NCBI GenBank assembly: GCA_900143615.1
Contig: FREU01000006.1
Location: 1-64,000, forward strand
DNA from: Rhodobacteraceae bacterium Alg231-30
GTDB lineage: Bacteria; Pseudomonadota; Alphaproteobacteria; Rhodobacterales; Rhodobacteraceae
DNA: 64,000 bases
Reading direction: 5' to 3'
This document shows, piece by piece, positions 27,086-36,424 of this stretch. The translations under genes were made by a program, and so were the position numbers. The notes under the pieces are model-generated. The model ran no database searches. It was not told the DNA's origin and saw only the letters and a list, made by a program, of their open reading frames with translations. How positions within the stretch are numbered: the stretch's first letter is position 1; each line of letters starts with the position of its first letter.

Positions 27086-28384
27086 ATGACCACCCCAACG
27101 ATCCCTCCACTTCGCCTCGGGATTGCCGGGCTTGGCACCGTAGGTGTCGGCGTCGTGAAAATTGTGCGCCAGAAAGCCAGTCTCTTGGCCCAACGCACGG
27201 GACGCGCGGTGGTCATTTCCGCCGTCAGCGCGCGCGCGCGTGACAAGGACCGTGGTGTATCGCTGTCAAATTATGCTTGGGAAGACGATCCCGTCGCACT
27301 GGCCAAGCGCGACGACGTTGACGTGTTTGTGGAATTGATGGGCGGCGAAGACGGGCCTGCCAAGGACGCCATCGAGGCCGCATTGGCCTGTGGCAAGGAC
27401 GTGGTCACCGCCAACAAAGCGCTGCTTGCTCACCACGGTCAGGCTTTGGCGGAAACCGCCGAGGCTGCTGGCAATGTGATCCGTTTTGAAGCCGCGGTGG
27501 CCGGCGGCATTCCGGTGATCAAATCCCTGACCGAAGGGCTTGCAGGCAATGACATCACCCGCGTCATGGGTGTGATGAATGGCACCTGTAACTACATCCT
27601 GACACGGATGCAGGACGCTGGCTTACCTTATGACGAAGTTTTCGCCGAAGCGGATGCGCTTGGCTATCTGGAAGCAGACCCCAATCTGGACGTCGGCGGC
27701 ATTGATGCGGGCCACAAGCTGTCTTTGCTGTCCTCCATCGCCTTTGGCACCAAAGTCAATTTTGACGGTGTTGAATTGGAAGGCATCCAGCGCATCACTA
27801 TCGAAGATATCCGCCAAGCCGAAGACCTCGGCTATAAAATCAAGCTTTTGGGTGTTGCCCAGATGACAGGTCGTGGCCTTGAGCAGCGCATGACGCCGTG
27901 TCTGGTGCCAGCAGACAGTCCCTTGGGTCAGCTTAAAGGCGGCACCAATATGGTTGTGATCGAAGGCGACGCGGTGGAACAAGTTGTACTACGCGGACCC
28001 GGTGCCGGTGAAGGCCCAACCGCCAGCGCCGTGCTCGGTGATATCTGCGATATCGCGCGCGGATTCCGTCTGAGCACCTTTGGTGTGCCTGCGGGTGAGT
28101 TGAAACAGGCCGCTGCCGCTCAATCTAATTCGCCAGCCCCCTTCTATTTGCACCTCTCGCTTGAGGATCGTCCCGGTGCATTGGCTAAAATCGCCACAGC
28201 TCTGGGAGAGCACGGCATCAGCATCGACCGCATGCGCCAGACCCGCCATAGCGACACACAAGCACCGGTTTTGATTGTCACCCACAAGACCCAGCGCAAT
28301 GCTGTGGACGGGGCGATCGACGCCATGATGAAAACAGGTGTTATGGCAACAGCCCCAGTTGCACTTAGAATTGAAACCGTCTGA
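27086..28384 (+). CDS. hom: homoserine dehydrogenase
   Basis: A 432-residue enzyme reducing aspartate semialdehyde to homoserine (threonine, methionine and isoleucine pathways). It shows the NAD(P) loop LGIAGLGTVGVGVV, the catalytic core AAVAGGIPVIKSLTEGLAGNDI and GYLEADPNLDVGGIDAGHK, and a C-terminal ACT domain (LEDRPGALAKIATALGEHGISIDRM) for feedback inhibition. AAGGAG precedes the chosen ATG. Confidence 0.96.
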   Translation: MTTPTIPPLRLGIAGLGTVGVGVVKIVRQKASLLAQRTGRAVVISAVSARARDKDRGVSLSNYAWEDDPVALAKRDDVDVFVELMGGEDGPAKDAIEAALACGKDVVTANKALLAHHGQALAETAEAAGNVIRFEAAVAGGIPVIKSLTEGLAGNDITRVMGVMNGTCNYILTRMQDAGLPYDEVFAEADALGYLEADPNLDVGGIDAGHKLSLLSSIAFGTKVNFDGVELEGIQRITIEDIRQAEDLGYKIKLLGVAQMTGRGLEQRMTPCLVPADSPLGQLKGGTNMVVIEGDAVEQVVLRGPGAGEGPTASAVLGDICDIARGFRLSTFGVPAGELKQAAAAQSNSPAPFYLHLSLEDRPGALAKIATALGEHGISIDRMRQTRHSDTQAPVLIVTHKTQRNAVDGAIDAMMKTGVMATAPVALRIETV

Positions 28385-28470
28385 TCCGATCTTGGGCGGG
28401 CTGTGGCCTCACTTGTGAGCCAACCCCCCCTAGGCTATGCAGACTAAGGACCTCAAACAGGAATTTCCCC

Positions 28471-29439
28471 ATGTCCCAGAAACCGGAATTTCACGACAGA
28501 ATGCTTTCTCTCGGCCTCGCACGCGTCGCCGAACAAGCTGCAATTGCATCTGCAGCCCTCATTGGCAACGGCGACGAAAAGGCCGCTGACCAAGCCGCCG
28601 TCAACGCCATGCGCGAACAGCTGAACCTGCTGGATATTGCCGGTGTTGTGGTGATCGGTGAAGGTGAGCGCGACGAAGCCCCGATGCTGTTTATCGGCGA
28701 AGAAGTAGGCACCGGCAACGGCCCGGGCGTGGACATTGCACTTGATCCGCTGGAAGGCACGACGCTGACCGCCAAAGACATGCCCAACGCGCTGACCGTG
28801 ATTGCCATGGGCCCACGTGGCTCGATGCTGCACGCACCGGACACCTATATGGACAAACTGGCCATTGGGCCGGGCTATGCCAAAGATGTAGTGTCGCTGG
28901 AAATGTCTCCGCGTGAGCGTGTAGAAGCGCTTGCCGCTGCCAAAGGCTGTGCCACATCCGACATCACACTCTGCATCCTTGAGCGTCCGCGCCATGAAGA
29001 CATGATTGCAGAAGTCCGCGCCACAGGTGCGTCGATCCGCCTGATCACCGACGGTGACGTGGCTGGCGTCATGCACTGCGCCGAAGCCGAAGAAACCGGC
29101 ATCGACATGTATATGGGCCAAGGTGGCGCTCCCGAGGGTGTTCTGGCTGCTGCAGCGCTGAAATGCATGGGTGGTCAAATGTGGGGTCAGCTTCTTTTCC
29201 GCAATGACGACGAACGTGGTCGCGCCGCCAAGGCCGGTATCAAAGATCTGGACCGGATTTATTCTCGCGACGAAATGGTGACACAGGATGTCATTTTTGC
29301 TGCAACCGGCGTGACCGGCGGCTCGCTGCTGCCTGCGATCAAACGCACACCGGGTTGGGTGGAAACCACCACGCTTTTGATGCGCTCAAAGTCCGGCTCG
29401 GTGCGTCGCATGAGCTATCGCGCACCGCTTGAGGGTTAA
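28471..29439 (+). CDS. glpX: fructose-1,6-bisphosphatase class II
   Basis: A 322-residue GlpX-type phosphatase: VIGEGERDEAPML and DPLEGTTLTAKDMPNA are the metal and phosphate sites, GAPEGVLAAAALKCMGGQ the substrate loop. It makes fructose 6-phosphate in gluconeogenesis. It lies 87 bases past hom and directly before an isochorismatase-like gene whose ATG follows its stop without a gap, a common roseobacter order. Confidence 0.95.
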   Translation: MSQKPEFHDRMLSLGLARVAEQAAIASAALIGNGDEKAADQAAVNAMREQLNLLDIAGVVVIGEGERDEAPMLFIGEEVGTGNGPGVDIALDPLEGTTLTAKDMPNALTVIAMGPRGSMLHAPDTYMDKLAIGPGYAKDVVSLEMSPRERVEALAAAKGCATSDITLCILERPRHEDMIAEVRATGASIRLITDGDVAGVMHCAEAEETGIDMYMGQGGAPEGVLAAAALKCMGGQMWGQLLFRNDDERGRAAKAGIKDLDRIYSRDEMVTQDVIFAATGVTGGSLLPAIKRTPGWVETTTLLMRSKSGSVRRMSYRAPLEG

Positions 29440-30003
29440 ATGACACGGGCACTGATTTTAATCGACATCCAAGAGGGCATGGATAGCCCTCTTTGGGGTG
29501 CCCGTAACAACCCTGATGCAGAAGACAACGCAGCCCGCCTTTTGGCGGGCTTTCGTGCTCTTGGAGCGCCTGTTATCCATGTGCGCCATATCTCGGCCCG
29601 CTCTGATAGTCCCTTGCATCCCTCCCAAGGAGGCAACGCGATCAAAGCCGCTGTGGCCCCACAAGACGAAGAGCCTGTGTTGGAGAAATCCACCAACTCG
29701 GCCTTTATCGGCACCGATTTAGAGGCTCGTCTGAACGCGCTTGGCACAGAGGATGTTGTCATTGCAGGACTTTCCACACCGCAATGTATTTCTACTTCAA
29801 TGCGCATGGCGGCCAATCTGGGCTTTGATGTCTGGTTGGCCCACGACGCTTGTGCAGCCTTTGAAACCCATGCCCGCAGCGATTGGGCAGCCTCTTTGCC
29901 CGCGATGAGCGCGCAACAAATCCATGACGCCGAAGTCTCAATGCTTCACGGTGAATTTGGCACAGCGCGCACCACAAGCGCGATCCTGAAGGACATCACA
30001 TGA
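29440..30003 (+). CDS. isochorismatase family cysteine hydrolase
   Basis: A 187-residue hydrolase of the isochorismatase/nicotinamidase fold. The catalytic triad is visible: Asp in ILIDIQEGM, Lys in LEKSTNSAF and Cys in LSTPQCISTSMRMA. The substrate cannot be read from sequence. Its ATG follows the glpX stop directly and its stop overlaps the recJ start. Confidence 0.87.
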   Translation: MTRALILIDIQEGMDSPLWGARNNPDAEDNAARLLAGFRALGAPVIHVRHISARSDSPLHPSQGGNAIKAAVAPQDEEPVLEKSTNSAFIGTDLEARLNALGTEDVVIAGLSTPQCISTSMRMAANLGFDVWLAHDACAAFETHARSDWAASLPAMSAQQIHDAEVSMLHGEFGTARTTSAILKDIT

Positions 30004-31742
30004 GCGACTTCCTCGACGTTTCAAGCTCTCTAACTGGGCGCCGCTGGGTTGGCCCCACGGTCGAAATAAGCCGTGCCGCCGAGCAGCTGACCCAAGATAC
30101 TGCGCTCCCCGCGGCGCTTTGTGCCGTGCTGGCGCGTCGTGGCGTGAGCGCACAGGAGGCGGAGAGTTTTCTGGAGCCGAAACTGGCGGATCTGCTGCCC
30201 GACCCACATAACCTCAAAGACATGCAAACCGCGGCCGCGCGATTCTTGCAGGCGGTAAATAACCGCCAAAAAATCGCGGTCTTTGCCGATTATGATGTGG
30301 ACGGCGGTACTTCGGCAGCTCTGCTAATCACATGGCTGCGCGACATGGGGCAGACCGCAACGCTGTATGTGCCGGATCGCATTGACGAAGGCTACGGGCC
30401 CAATGAAAACGCTATGGCGGGACTGGCGCGTGATCACGACCTGATTGTCTGTGTCGACTGCGGCACGCTCAGCCATGGCCCAATTGCGGCCGCCCAAGGC
30501 GCGGATGTTGTGGTGCTGGATCACCACCTTGGCGGCGAAACCCTGCCCGACTGCGTGGCCGTGGTGAACCCCAACCGTCAGGATGAAACCGGTGAGCTGG
30601 CCCATCTTTGCGCGGCAGGCGTGGTGTTTTTAATGTTGGTGGAAGCCAACCGCCAGATGCGCGACGCTGGCACGCCTGGCCCAAACCTGATGGCCATGCT
30701 GGACCTTGTGGCGCTTGGCACGGTGGCCGACGTTGCACCTCTGATTGGGGTGAACCGCGCCTTGGTGCGCCAAGGGCTCAAAGTGATGGCACGACGCGAC
30801 CGCACCGGCGTGGTGGCGCTTTCTGACGTCAGCCGCATGGATGCCGCCCCCAACACGTATCACCTTGGCTTCCTTCTGGGGCCGCGTGTGAACGCTGGCG
30901 GGCGCATCGGTCAGGCTGACCTTGGCGCGCGTCTGCTCTCCACAGACAACGAACAGGAAGCGCGCGCCATCGCTGCGCGACTGGACGAGCTCAACACCGA
31001 GCGGCGCGACATCGAAGCTGCCGTGCGCGCCGCCGCTATGGCACAGGCTGAGGAACGCGGCTTTGATGCGCCTCTGGTCTGGGCAGCTGGCGAAGGCTGG
31101 CATCCGGGCGTGGTGGGTATTGTCGCCTCACGCCTCAAGGAGACCACAAATCGCCCCGCAATTGTCATCGGGTTGGATGGCGATGAGGGGAAAGGCTCAG
31201 GCCGCTCTGTCTCAGGTGTCGATCTTGGTGCCTCCATTCAAAAACTCGCCGCTGAAGGTCTGTTGATCAAAGGCGGCGGCCACAAGATGGCGGCGGGCCT
31301 CACTGTGGCGCGCGACCAATTGGAGCCCGCCATGGCGCGCCTGTCGGACCTGTTGGCCAAACAAGGCGCGGGCGACGCCGGCCCAGCAGACCTTAAACTG
31401 GACGGCCTGCTCATGCCCGGAGCCGCCAAAGTTGAATTGATCGAAGACATCGACAAGGCCGGTCCGTTTGGGGCCGGCGCCCCGGGGCCGCGCTTTGCCT
31501 TTCCCGAAGCCGAGATTCTCTTTGCCAAACGCGTCGGCGACAGCCACCTAAAGATCTCTTTTGGCGACGGATTGGGCGCACGTATCGACGCCATTGCCTT
31601 TGGAGCCTTTGACACCGAGCTTGGCCCAGCTCTCGAATCACACGGTGGCAAGCGATTCCATCTCGCCGGCCGCCTTGAAATCAACACATGGAACGGCCGC
31701 CAAAGCGCACAACTGCGCCTTGAAGACGCAGCGCTCGCCTAA
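30000..31742 (+). CDS. recJ: single-stranded-DNA-specific exonuclease RecJ
   Basis: A 580-residue DHH-family 5'-3' exonuclease. The motifs VFADYDVDGGTSAALL, VCVDCGT, VLDHHLGG (DHH) and the DHHA1 part SGRSVSGVDLGASI and KGGGHKMAAG are all present. RecJ acts in RecF recombination, mismatch repair and base excision repair. The start overlaps the preceding gene by four bases. Confidence 0.96.
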   Translation: MSDFLDVSSSLTGRRWVGPTVEISRAAEQLTQDTALPAALCAVLARRGVSAQEAESFLEPKLADLLPDPHNLKDMQTAAARFLQAVNNRQKIAVFADYDVDGGTSAALLITWLRDMGQTATLYVPDRIDEGYGPNENAMAGLARDHDLIVCVDCGTLSHGPIAAAQGADVVVLDHHLGGETLPDCVAVVNPNRQDETGELAHLCAAGVVFLMLVEANRQMRDAGTPGPNLMAMLDLVALGTVADVAPLIGVNRALVRQGLKVMARRDRTGVVALSDVSRMDAAPNTYHLGFLLGPRVNAGGRIGQADLGARLLSTDNEQEARAIAARLDELNTERRDIEAAVRAAAMAQAEERGFDAPLVWAAGEGWHPGVVGIVASRLKETTNRPAIVIGLDGDEGKGSGRSVSGVDLGASIQKLAAEGLLIKGGGHKMAAGLTVARDQLEPAMARLSDLLAKQGAGDAGPADLKLDGLLMPGAAKVELIEDIDKAGPFGAGAPGPRFAFPEAEILFAKRVGDSHLKISFGDGLGARIDAIAFGAFDTELGPALESHGGKRFHLAGRLEINTWNGRQSAQLRLEDAALA

Positions 31743-31759
31743 AATCACGGCCAAATCGG

Positions 31760-31820
31760 CTTTTTGGTGCCTTAAATACCTCGGGGAGTCGCAGCTCTGC
31801 TGCGGCGGGGCAGAGCCCCA
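31760..31820 (-). repeat. composite stem-loop repeat, copy C
   Basis: On the minus strand: a GGGGC-TCT-GCCCC hairpin, a GC-rich stem-loop region, then CCCCGAGGTATTT, three bases, GCACCAAAAAG. It lies 18 bases past the recJ stop, in inverted orientation relative to copies A and B. Confidence 0.75.
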
Positions 31821-31911
31821 AACAAATGGGCGCAAAAAATCGCGCATCGGGTGCACATTTCTCCTTGCGCCCGTCAGCACCATTCACTAAATACGCCTCA
31901 CACTTCGATAT

Positions 31912-31986
31912 GGCCCGTTCGTCTATCGGTTAGGACGCCAGGTTTTCAACCTGGAAAGACGAGTTCGATTCTCGTACGGGCTACCA
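31912..31986 (+). tRNA. tRNA-Glu (anticodon UUC), copy 1
   Basis: 75 bases ending with an encoded CCA. Acceptor GGCCCGT pairs with ACGGGCT (first pair G-T), the anticodon stem CCAGG/CCTGG encloses TTTTCAA with TTC as anticodon, and the T-arm is GACGAG-TTCGATT-CTCGT. The discriminator base is A. Confidence 0.97.
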
Positions 31987-32032
31987 TCGAAGTTGGTTTC
32001 AGGAACATCTGTTCCGACATACCAAGTAGTGT

Positions 32033-32107
32033 GGCCCGTTCGTCTATCGGTTAGGACGCCAGGTTTTCAACCTGGAAAGACGAGTTCGATTCTCGTACGG
32101 GCTACCA
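32033..32107 (+). tRNA. tRNA-Glu (anticodon UUC), copy 2
   Basis: Identical over all 75 bases to the copy 46 bases upstream, including the encoded CCA. The spacer between them is unrelated. Both are probably processed from one transcript. Confidence 0.97.
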
Positions 32108-32171
32108 CTTCTCTCAAACATGGATGTAGACGCCACCAACCGCGACTTCTTTGTGTGCCGTGGAAAACGCG

Positions 32172-32627
32172 CTATTTATCACCGATGAGCCGGTCCAGCA
32201 GATCAAGCAGCTGTTCAAAGTCCTCATCGCCCAAACGCTCCCGAAACCCGCTGGCAATGGATTGGGCCTGCTGTGCATTTTCATCCAGAATCTTCTGCCC
32301 CGCAGGAAGCAAACCGATTAATTGCCGCCGCCGGTCGTCAGGATCGTTACGACGCGAAATCAACTGCTTGCCCGACATCGTCTGCACAATTCGGGTCACA
32401 CTTGGCGCCAGCAGTCCCGCGCGCCACGCAAGGCTGGTCGCATCGATTGCCCCATGCTCGCTCAACACCCGCAGGATGCGCCATTGCTGCTCGGTAATAC
32501 CTGTTGGGTGCAACATGGCCCTGATCGGCTCCATCGCGACTTCACGCGCCCGGATCAGTGAAATCGGCAGCGACCGTGACGTCAACGGCAGACCGTCAGT
32601 CAATTGATTTGATGTTTCTTCACTCAT
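32172..32627 (-). CDS. hpaR: HpaR, MarR-type regulator of homoprotocatechuate degradation
   Basis: A 151-residue winged-helix regulator. LTSRSLPISLIRAREVAMEPIRAML at the N-terminus and ITEQQWRILRVLSEHGAIDATSLAWRAGLLAPSVTRIVQTM are typical of HpaR. HpaR represses the meta-cleavage operon and is released by 4-hydroxyphenylacetate or homoprotocatechuate in enterobacteria. Here it is the last gene on the same strand, and a likely operator lies before hpaF. Confidence 0.87.
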   Translation of the reverse strand: MSEETSNQLTDGLPLTSRSLPISLIRAREVAMEPIRAMLHPTGITEQQWRILRVLSEHGAIDATSLAWRAGLLAPSVTRIVQTMSGKQLISRRNDPDDRRRQLIGLLPAGQKILDENAQQAQSIASGFRERLGDEDFEQLLDLLDRLIGDK

Positions 32628-32698
32628 GCAACCACGCTTCCTTTTCTCATCGTTCACCACGCGGCGCCCCCGATCACGCTACCACATTGCTGGCAGTC

Positions 32699-33940
32699 TT
32701 ATTTGCGATCAGCCGAGACAATTCCCTGCGCCACCCATGCGTCAAACTGGGTCAAAACTGCCTCGCTAAACGCCACATCGTTGATGTGCGCATCAACTTC
32801 GCTCAGTGGCACGACCTTGCTGATCACCTGACGCGCTTCATCATTCATCGCGGCTAATGAGGCCGGATCATACGCATCTTGGCCTTCGCGATCCCACTCC
32901 TCAACGCCCCGCAAAGGCAAAAAGAAATGAGTTGGCCCTGTGGCCTGCTCCAATCTGTCGGCCACTTCTCGAATCCACGCGCGGCGCTCGCTCGCGTTGA
33001 ACACCGCACTTTTGATCAACCTGTTGTGTTCATGAAACGGGCGGTCCTGATATTGCGGCGGAACCTCTTGCCATCCGGCAAGGTCAATCAAATCCAGCGC
33101 TCCTGGGGCCACCATTTGTGGCGTGCCAACACGCCCCGCGTTGGTCAGGCGATCCGCACCACTTGAAGCCACGGACCCCGCCAGAAGATTGCCAAATTCT
33201 TGCAAACAAAAATCCATCACACAGGCAAATGCGCCTTCAGCGGCAAGTTTTTCAAACGCCATGCCACCCATGCCTGTGGAATGAAAAACGGCCACTTCAA
33301 ATCCGCGTTTTTCCAACTCTGGTGTGAGAAACTTCATGTAGCGCAGACAAGTGGACCCCAAAGAGGTCATGCCAATCAATGGCTTGCTATAGTCCGGCAC
33401 CACAGCTGCTTTTGCAGCGCCGACAATCGCCCCCGCGGCCTGACTGAGGGATGATTTACAAATCGAGTTCACCCCAAACAGCCCTCCACTCCACAGGATC
33501 ATTTGAATGTCAGGCGCCAACCGATGCGGCGGTATCAGAGGGGAGTAGCTGACCGTTGAGACAACGTATTTAGGCACCCCCAAGGGCAAAGCCTGTGCAC
33601 AATCCAGTGCCAAATCGGTGCCCAAGGTGCCACCGATTGCCAACATGGCGTCAAACCGATTTTGGCCAAAAGCGCCCAGCACGCGGGCGACAGCGCCTTT
33701 GCTCATGGCTCGAAATGCGCGATTTTCATCGCCCAGCGCGATCACCTCTTCGATGCTCAATCCGGCGGCGGCTGCGACCTCATGTTTGCTGATGTCTGTT
33801 GGACTATCCGGCTCTCCCAGCACGGATATGTCCATGCTCAGAACGTTCCCGCCTTGCGCGCAAATACAGTCTTCCAAATATCGCAGTTCAGGACCTTTGG
33901 TGTCATAAGTCCCAATCAACAGTATTGTTTTCTTAGACAT
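32699..33940 (-). CDS. Tm-1-like ATP-binding domain protein (UPF0261)
   Basis: A 413-residue protein of the UPF0261/Tm-1 N-terminal family: ILLIGTYDTKGPELRYLED at the N-terminus, AIGGTLGTDLALDCAQALPLGVPKYVVSTV, and FLPLRGVEEWDREGQ toward the end. Plant Tm-1 binds ATP and inhibits viral RNA replication; bacterial members have no settled role. AGGGGGGG precedes the ATG, 26 bases upstream of which ends hpaI. Its place in the hpa operon is unusual for the E. coli pathway and suggests an added step or regulator. Confidence 0.85.
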   Translation of the reverse strand: MSKKTILLIGTYDTKGPELRYLEDCICAQGGNVLSMDISVLGEPDSPTDISKHEVAAAAGLSIEEVIALGDENRAFRAMSKGAVARVLGAFGQNRFDAMLAIGGTLGTDLALDCAQALPLGVPKYVVSTVSYSPLIPPHRLAPDIQMILWSGGLFGVNSICKSSLSQAAGAIVGAAKAAVVPDYSKPLIGMTSLGSTCLRYMKFLTPELEKRGFEVAVFHSTGMGGMAFEKLAAEGAFACVMDFCLQEFGNLLAGSVASSGADRLTNAGRVGTPQMVAPGALDLIDLAGWQEVPPQYQDRPFHEHNRLIKSAVFNASERRAWIREVADRLEQATGPTHFFLPLRGVEEWDREGQDAYDPASLAAMNDEARQVISKVVPLSEVDAHINDVAFSEAVLTQFDAWVAQGIVSADRK

Positions 33941-33966
33941 GTCCCCCCCTAATTGCGACGATTGCA

Positions 33967-34749
33967 TCACGTTTTACGCAATCTCTTTTGGCCCTCATTT
34001 GCTGCCATGCGCATGTTGCGCGCAAATAGCGTCACATCAATTTCTGTCGCGATAAACGTCGCGCCGAGATCACAGCACTGAAGCTGTAAATCCTCATCAA
34101 GAGTCAGAATGCCTGCGGCTTTTCCGGCGGATACAATCTTTTGTATCGACGCCAGAATTTCGTCTTTGACTTCAGTGGCCCCCGTGTTGCCGGCAAAACC
34201 CATATCTGCTGCCAGATCAGCGGGACCGATGAACACGCCATCAATGCCCTCAACCTTGAGAATGTCATCCAAAGCCGCAAGGCCTTTGCGATTCTCCACC
34301 TGCACCAGCAGGCAAATCTGCTCGCGCGCGGTTTGCAGATAGTCAGGTATCGCGGCAAAATCCGAGGCCCGCGCCAAGGCCGATCCCACACCGCGCACCC
34401 CATGCGGCGGATAGGTTACCGCATCCACCAGATCTTGCGTTTGCGCGGCACTTTCCACCATCGGGATCAGCAATGTTTGCGCGCCCGCGTCCAGATATTG
34501 CTTGATCATATAGGTCTCGCCAATTGGTGGGCGCACCACGGCATGACAATCGCGCGCTGCAATCACCTGCAATTGGGCGACGGTTGAGCGCAAATCGTTG
34601 GGGGCATGTTCTCCGTCAACAACCACCCAATCAAAACCAGCCCCCGCGCTTATTTCGGCAATATAAGGATCAGCCAACCCCAGCCAACAGCCGAGCTGCA
34701 CTTCACCACGTTTGAGTGCGGCTTTGAACGGATTATGCGGTGCGGGCAT
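33967..34749 (-). CDS. hpaI: 4-hydroxy-2-oxoheptanedioate aldolase HpaI
   Basis: A 260-residue class II aldolase of the HpcH/HpaI family with VVVDGEHAPND, VVRPPI, HGVRGVGSALARAS and GIDGVFIGPADLAADMGF (metal and catalytic residues). It splits 4-hydroxy-2-oxoheptanedioate to pyruvate and succinate semialdehyde, the last step of the pathway. A good AGGAGAGG site precedes it. Confidence 0.93.
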   Translation of the reverse strand: MPAPHNPFKAALKRGEVQLGCWLGLADPYIAEISAGAGFDWVVVDGEHAPNDLRSTVAQLQVIAARDCHAVVRPPIGETYMIKQYLDAGAQTLLIPMVESAAQTQDLVDAVTYPPHGVRGVGSALARASDFAAIPDYLQTAREQICLLVQVENRKGLAALDDILKVEGIDGVFIGPADLAADMGFAGNTGATEVKDEILASIQKIVSAGKAAGILTLDEDLQLQCCDLGATFIATEIDVTLFARNMRMAANEGQKRLRKT

Positions 34750-34758
34750 CTGCCTCTC

Positions 34759-35559
34759 CTATGCGAAAGAAATGTCGACTTGGCCAAAGCTGCCAAAATC
34801 TGTGTGAATATGCGAGGCTGAAGGGCACTCGATCGGACGAATAAAGCTACCGGACAGGATGACTTGCCCCGGTTCGATGCTCTGGCCGTATTGCGCCATG
34901 CGACGCGCAAGCCAAACCACGCTTTCAATTGGATCATTCAATACCCCCGCGCCAAGGCCTGTTTCTTCCACCTCGCCATTGCGAAACGCCATTGCCCCGA
35001 CCCAGCGCAGATCAAAGTCGTCAATCGCATGACGCTGTTGGCCCAAAACGATGCCTGCATTGGCAGCATTGTCGCTGATGGTGTCAAAAATCACCCGCGC
35101 TTTGCCGGTGACGGGATCAATCCGCTGAATGCGTGTATCCAAGATCTCAACAGACGGCGCGACGTAATCCGTAGCGGCAATCACATCCGCGCGGGTGACT
35201 TCAGTCCCGCCCAGCGCAGTTTTCATCACAAAGGCTATCTCGGCCTCAACGCGTGGCTGGATAAACCGTCCTGCAGGGACAGTAGCGCCGTCTTTAAACA
35301 CCATGTCATCAAACAGAATGCCGCTGTCGGGAATATCGATGTTCAGCGCTGATTGCATGGCCTTAGACGTCAGGCCGATTTTCCAGCCAATCACCTTTTG
35401 CCCCGCCGCCAGCTTGGCGCGGTAAATGGCGTTTTGCACCTCATAGGCATCATCCATCCCCATCTCAGGATGGCGCAGGGTTAAGAGTCCGATCTGTTGT
35501 CCGGTCTTTTCCGCCTGAAGCAAATCGGCGGCGGCGCGGGCGTGATCTTGCGGTGTCAT
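34759..35559 (-). CDS. hpaH: 2-oxo-hept-4-ene-1,7-dioate hydratase HpaH
   Basis: A 266-residue member of the FAH-fold hydratase family (related to MhpD). IGWKIGLTSKAMQSALNI, EAEIAFVMKTALGG and VILSGSFIRPIECPSASHIHTDFG are conserved hydratase segments. It adds water to 2-oxohept-4-ene-1,7-dioate before HpaI. It overlaps hpaG by four bases. Confidence 0.92.
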   Translation of the reverse strand: MTPQDHARAAADLLQAEKTGQQIGLLTLRHPEMGMDDAYEVQNAIYRAKLAAGQKVIGWKIGLTSKAMQSALNIDIPDSGILFDDMVFKDGATVPAGRFIQPRVEAEIAFVMKTALGGTEVTRADVIAATDYVAPSVEILDTRIQRIDPVTGKARVIFDTISDNAANAGIVLGQQRHAIDDFDLRWVGAMAFRNGEVEETGLGAGVLNDPIESVVWLARRMAQYGQSIEPGQVILSGSFIRPIECPSASHIHTDFGSFGQVDISFA

Positions 35560-36410
35560 AGAACTTCGTCCGCCACGCCGTTGCGCAATGTGCCAATGCC
35601 GTCGACTTCGACCTCGACCACATCGCCCGGTGCCAGATAGCGCGGCGGGTCAAACCGCGCCCCCGCCCCTGTGGGTGTGCCGGTGATGATAATGTCTCCG
35701 GGCTGAAGCGTCATAAAAGTCGAGATATATTCGATTTCGCGTCGGATCGGGAACATCATCCGGCTGAGCACATCATCTTGGCGCACCTCACCGTTCACGC
35801 GCGTGACAATGCGCGCCTCATCCAGCTGACTTGCATCGGTGAAGGGCACAAGCCACGGTCCAATCGCACCGGAGCAATCCCAATTCTTACCTTGAGTGAC
35901 GTTGAATTTCGCATGCCGCACCCAGTCGCGAATGGTGCCTTCGTTGCACAGCGTTAGTGCGGCGATATGGTCATACGCATCCGCTTGTGAAATCCGGCGC
36001 CCCGCTTTGCCGATCACAATCGCCACTTCGCCCTCGTAATCCAACGTATGGTTTTCCGGCGGGCGGATCAGGGGGCGCTCATGCCCTGTAAAACCGCTGG
36101 CAAAGCGCGGAAACAGCGACATATATTTCGGCTGCGCGCTGCCGTCTTTGTATTCCGCATTCCGGTCTGGAAAGTTCACGCCGACGCACAGAATTCGCGG
36201 CGCATTGGGCAGCACCATTTCATAGGCAAAGTCGGTGTGTGTAACGGGAGTATCTTTGGCTGCTTGGGCAAGCGTGGCGAGCCCGTCAGCCTGAACCGCG
36301 TCCAACAACGTGGCCCACTGCGGGCACGCGTCATTGAGCGCGATCATGCCCGCGTCGGTGACAGCCCCGTAAAACGTCTGACCATTGGCCGTGTATGTTG
36401 CAAAACGCAT
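35556..36410 (-). CDS. hpaG: HpaG, FAH-family decarboxylase/isomerase
   Basis: A 284-residue fumarylacetoacetate hydrolase-fold protein (ILCVGVNFPDRNAEYKDG, LDYEGEVAIVIGKAGRRIS, IITGTPTGAGARFDPPRYLAPGD with metal ligands). HpaG decarboxylates 5-oxopent-3-ene-1,2,5-tricarboxylate and isomerises the product. E. coli HpaG has two such domains; here a single domain of about 285 residues is present, so it may act as a homodimer or do only one of the two steps. Confidence 0.85.
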   Translation of the reverse strand: MRFATYTANGQTFYGAVTDAGMIALNDACPQWATLLDAVQADGLATLAQAAKDTPVTHTDFAYEMVLPNAPRILCVGVNFPDRNAEYKDGSAQPKYMSLFPRFASGFTGHERPLIRPPENHTLDYEGEVAIVIGKAGRRISQADAYDHIAALTLCNEGTIRDWVRHAKFNVTQGKNWDCSGAIGPWLVPFTDASQLDEARIVTRVNGEVRQDDVLSRMMFPIRREIEYISTFMTLQPGDIIITGTPTGAGARFDPPRYLAPGDVVEVEVDGIGTLRNGVADEVL

Positions 36411-36424
36411 TTTTCTGTCCTGTC

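Noticed and set aside
28453..29178. 241-residue minus-strand frame
   Set aside because: Antisense to glpX, Cys/His-rich with no family resemblance.
15957..31820. Repeats A to C as CRISPR
   Set aside because: Units are 5-10 kb apart, in different orientations, with hairpins and no spacers or cas genes.
31912..32107. tRNA-Glu genes as an integration site for a mobile element
   Set aside because: No integrase, no partial tRNA copy and no foreign-looking genes nearby.
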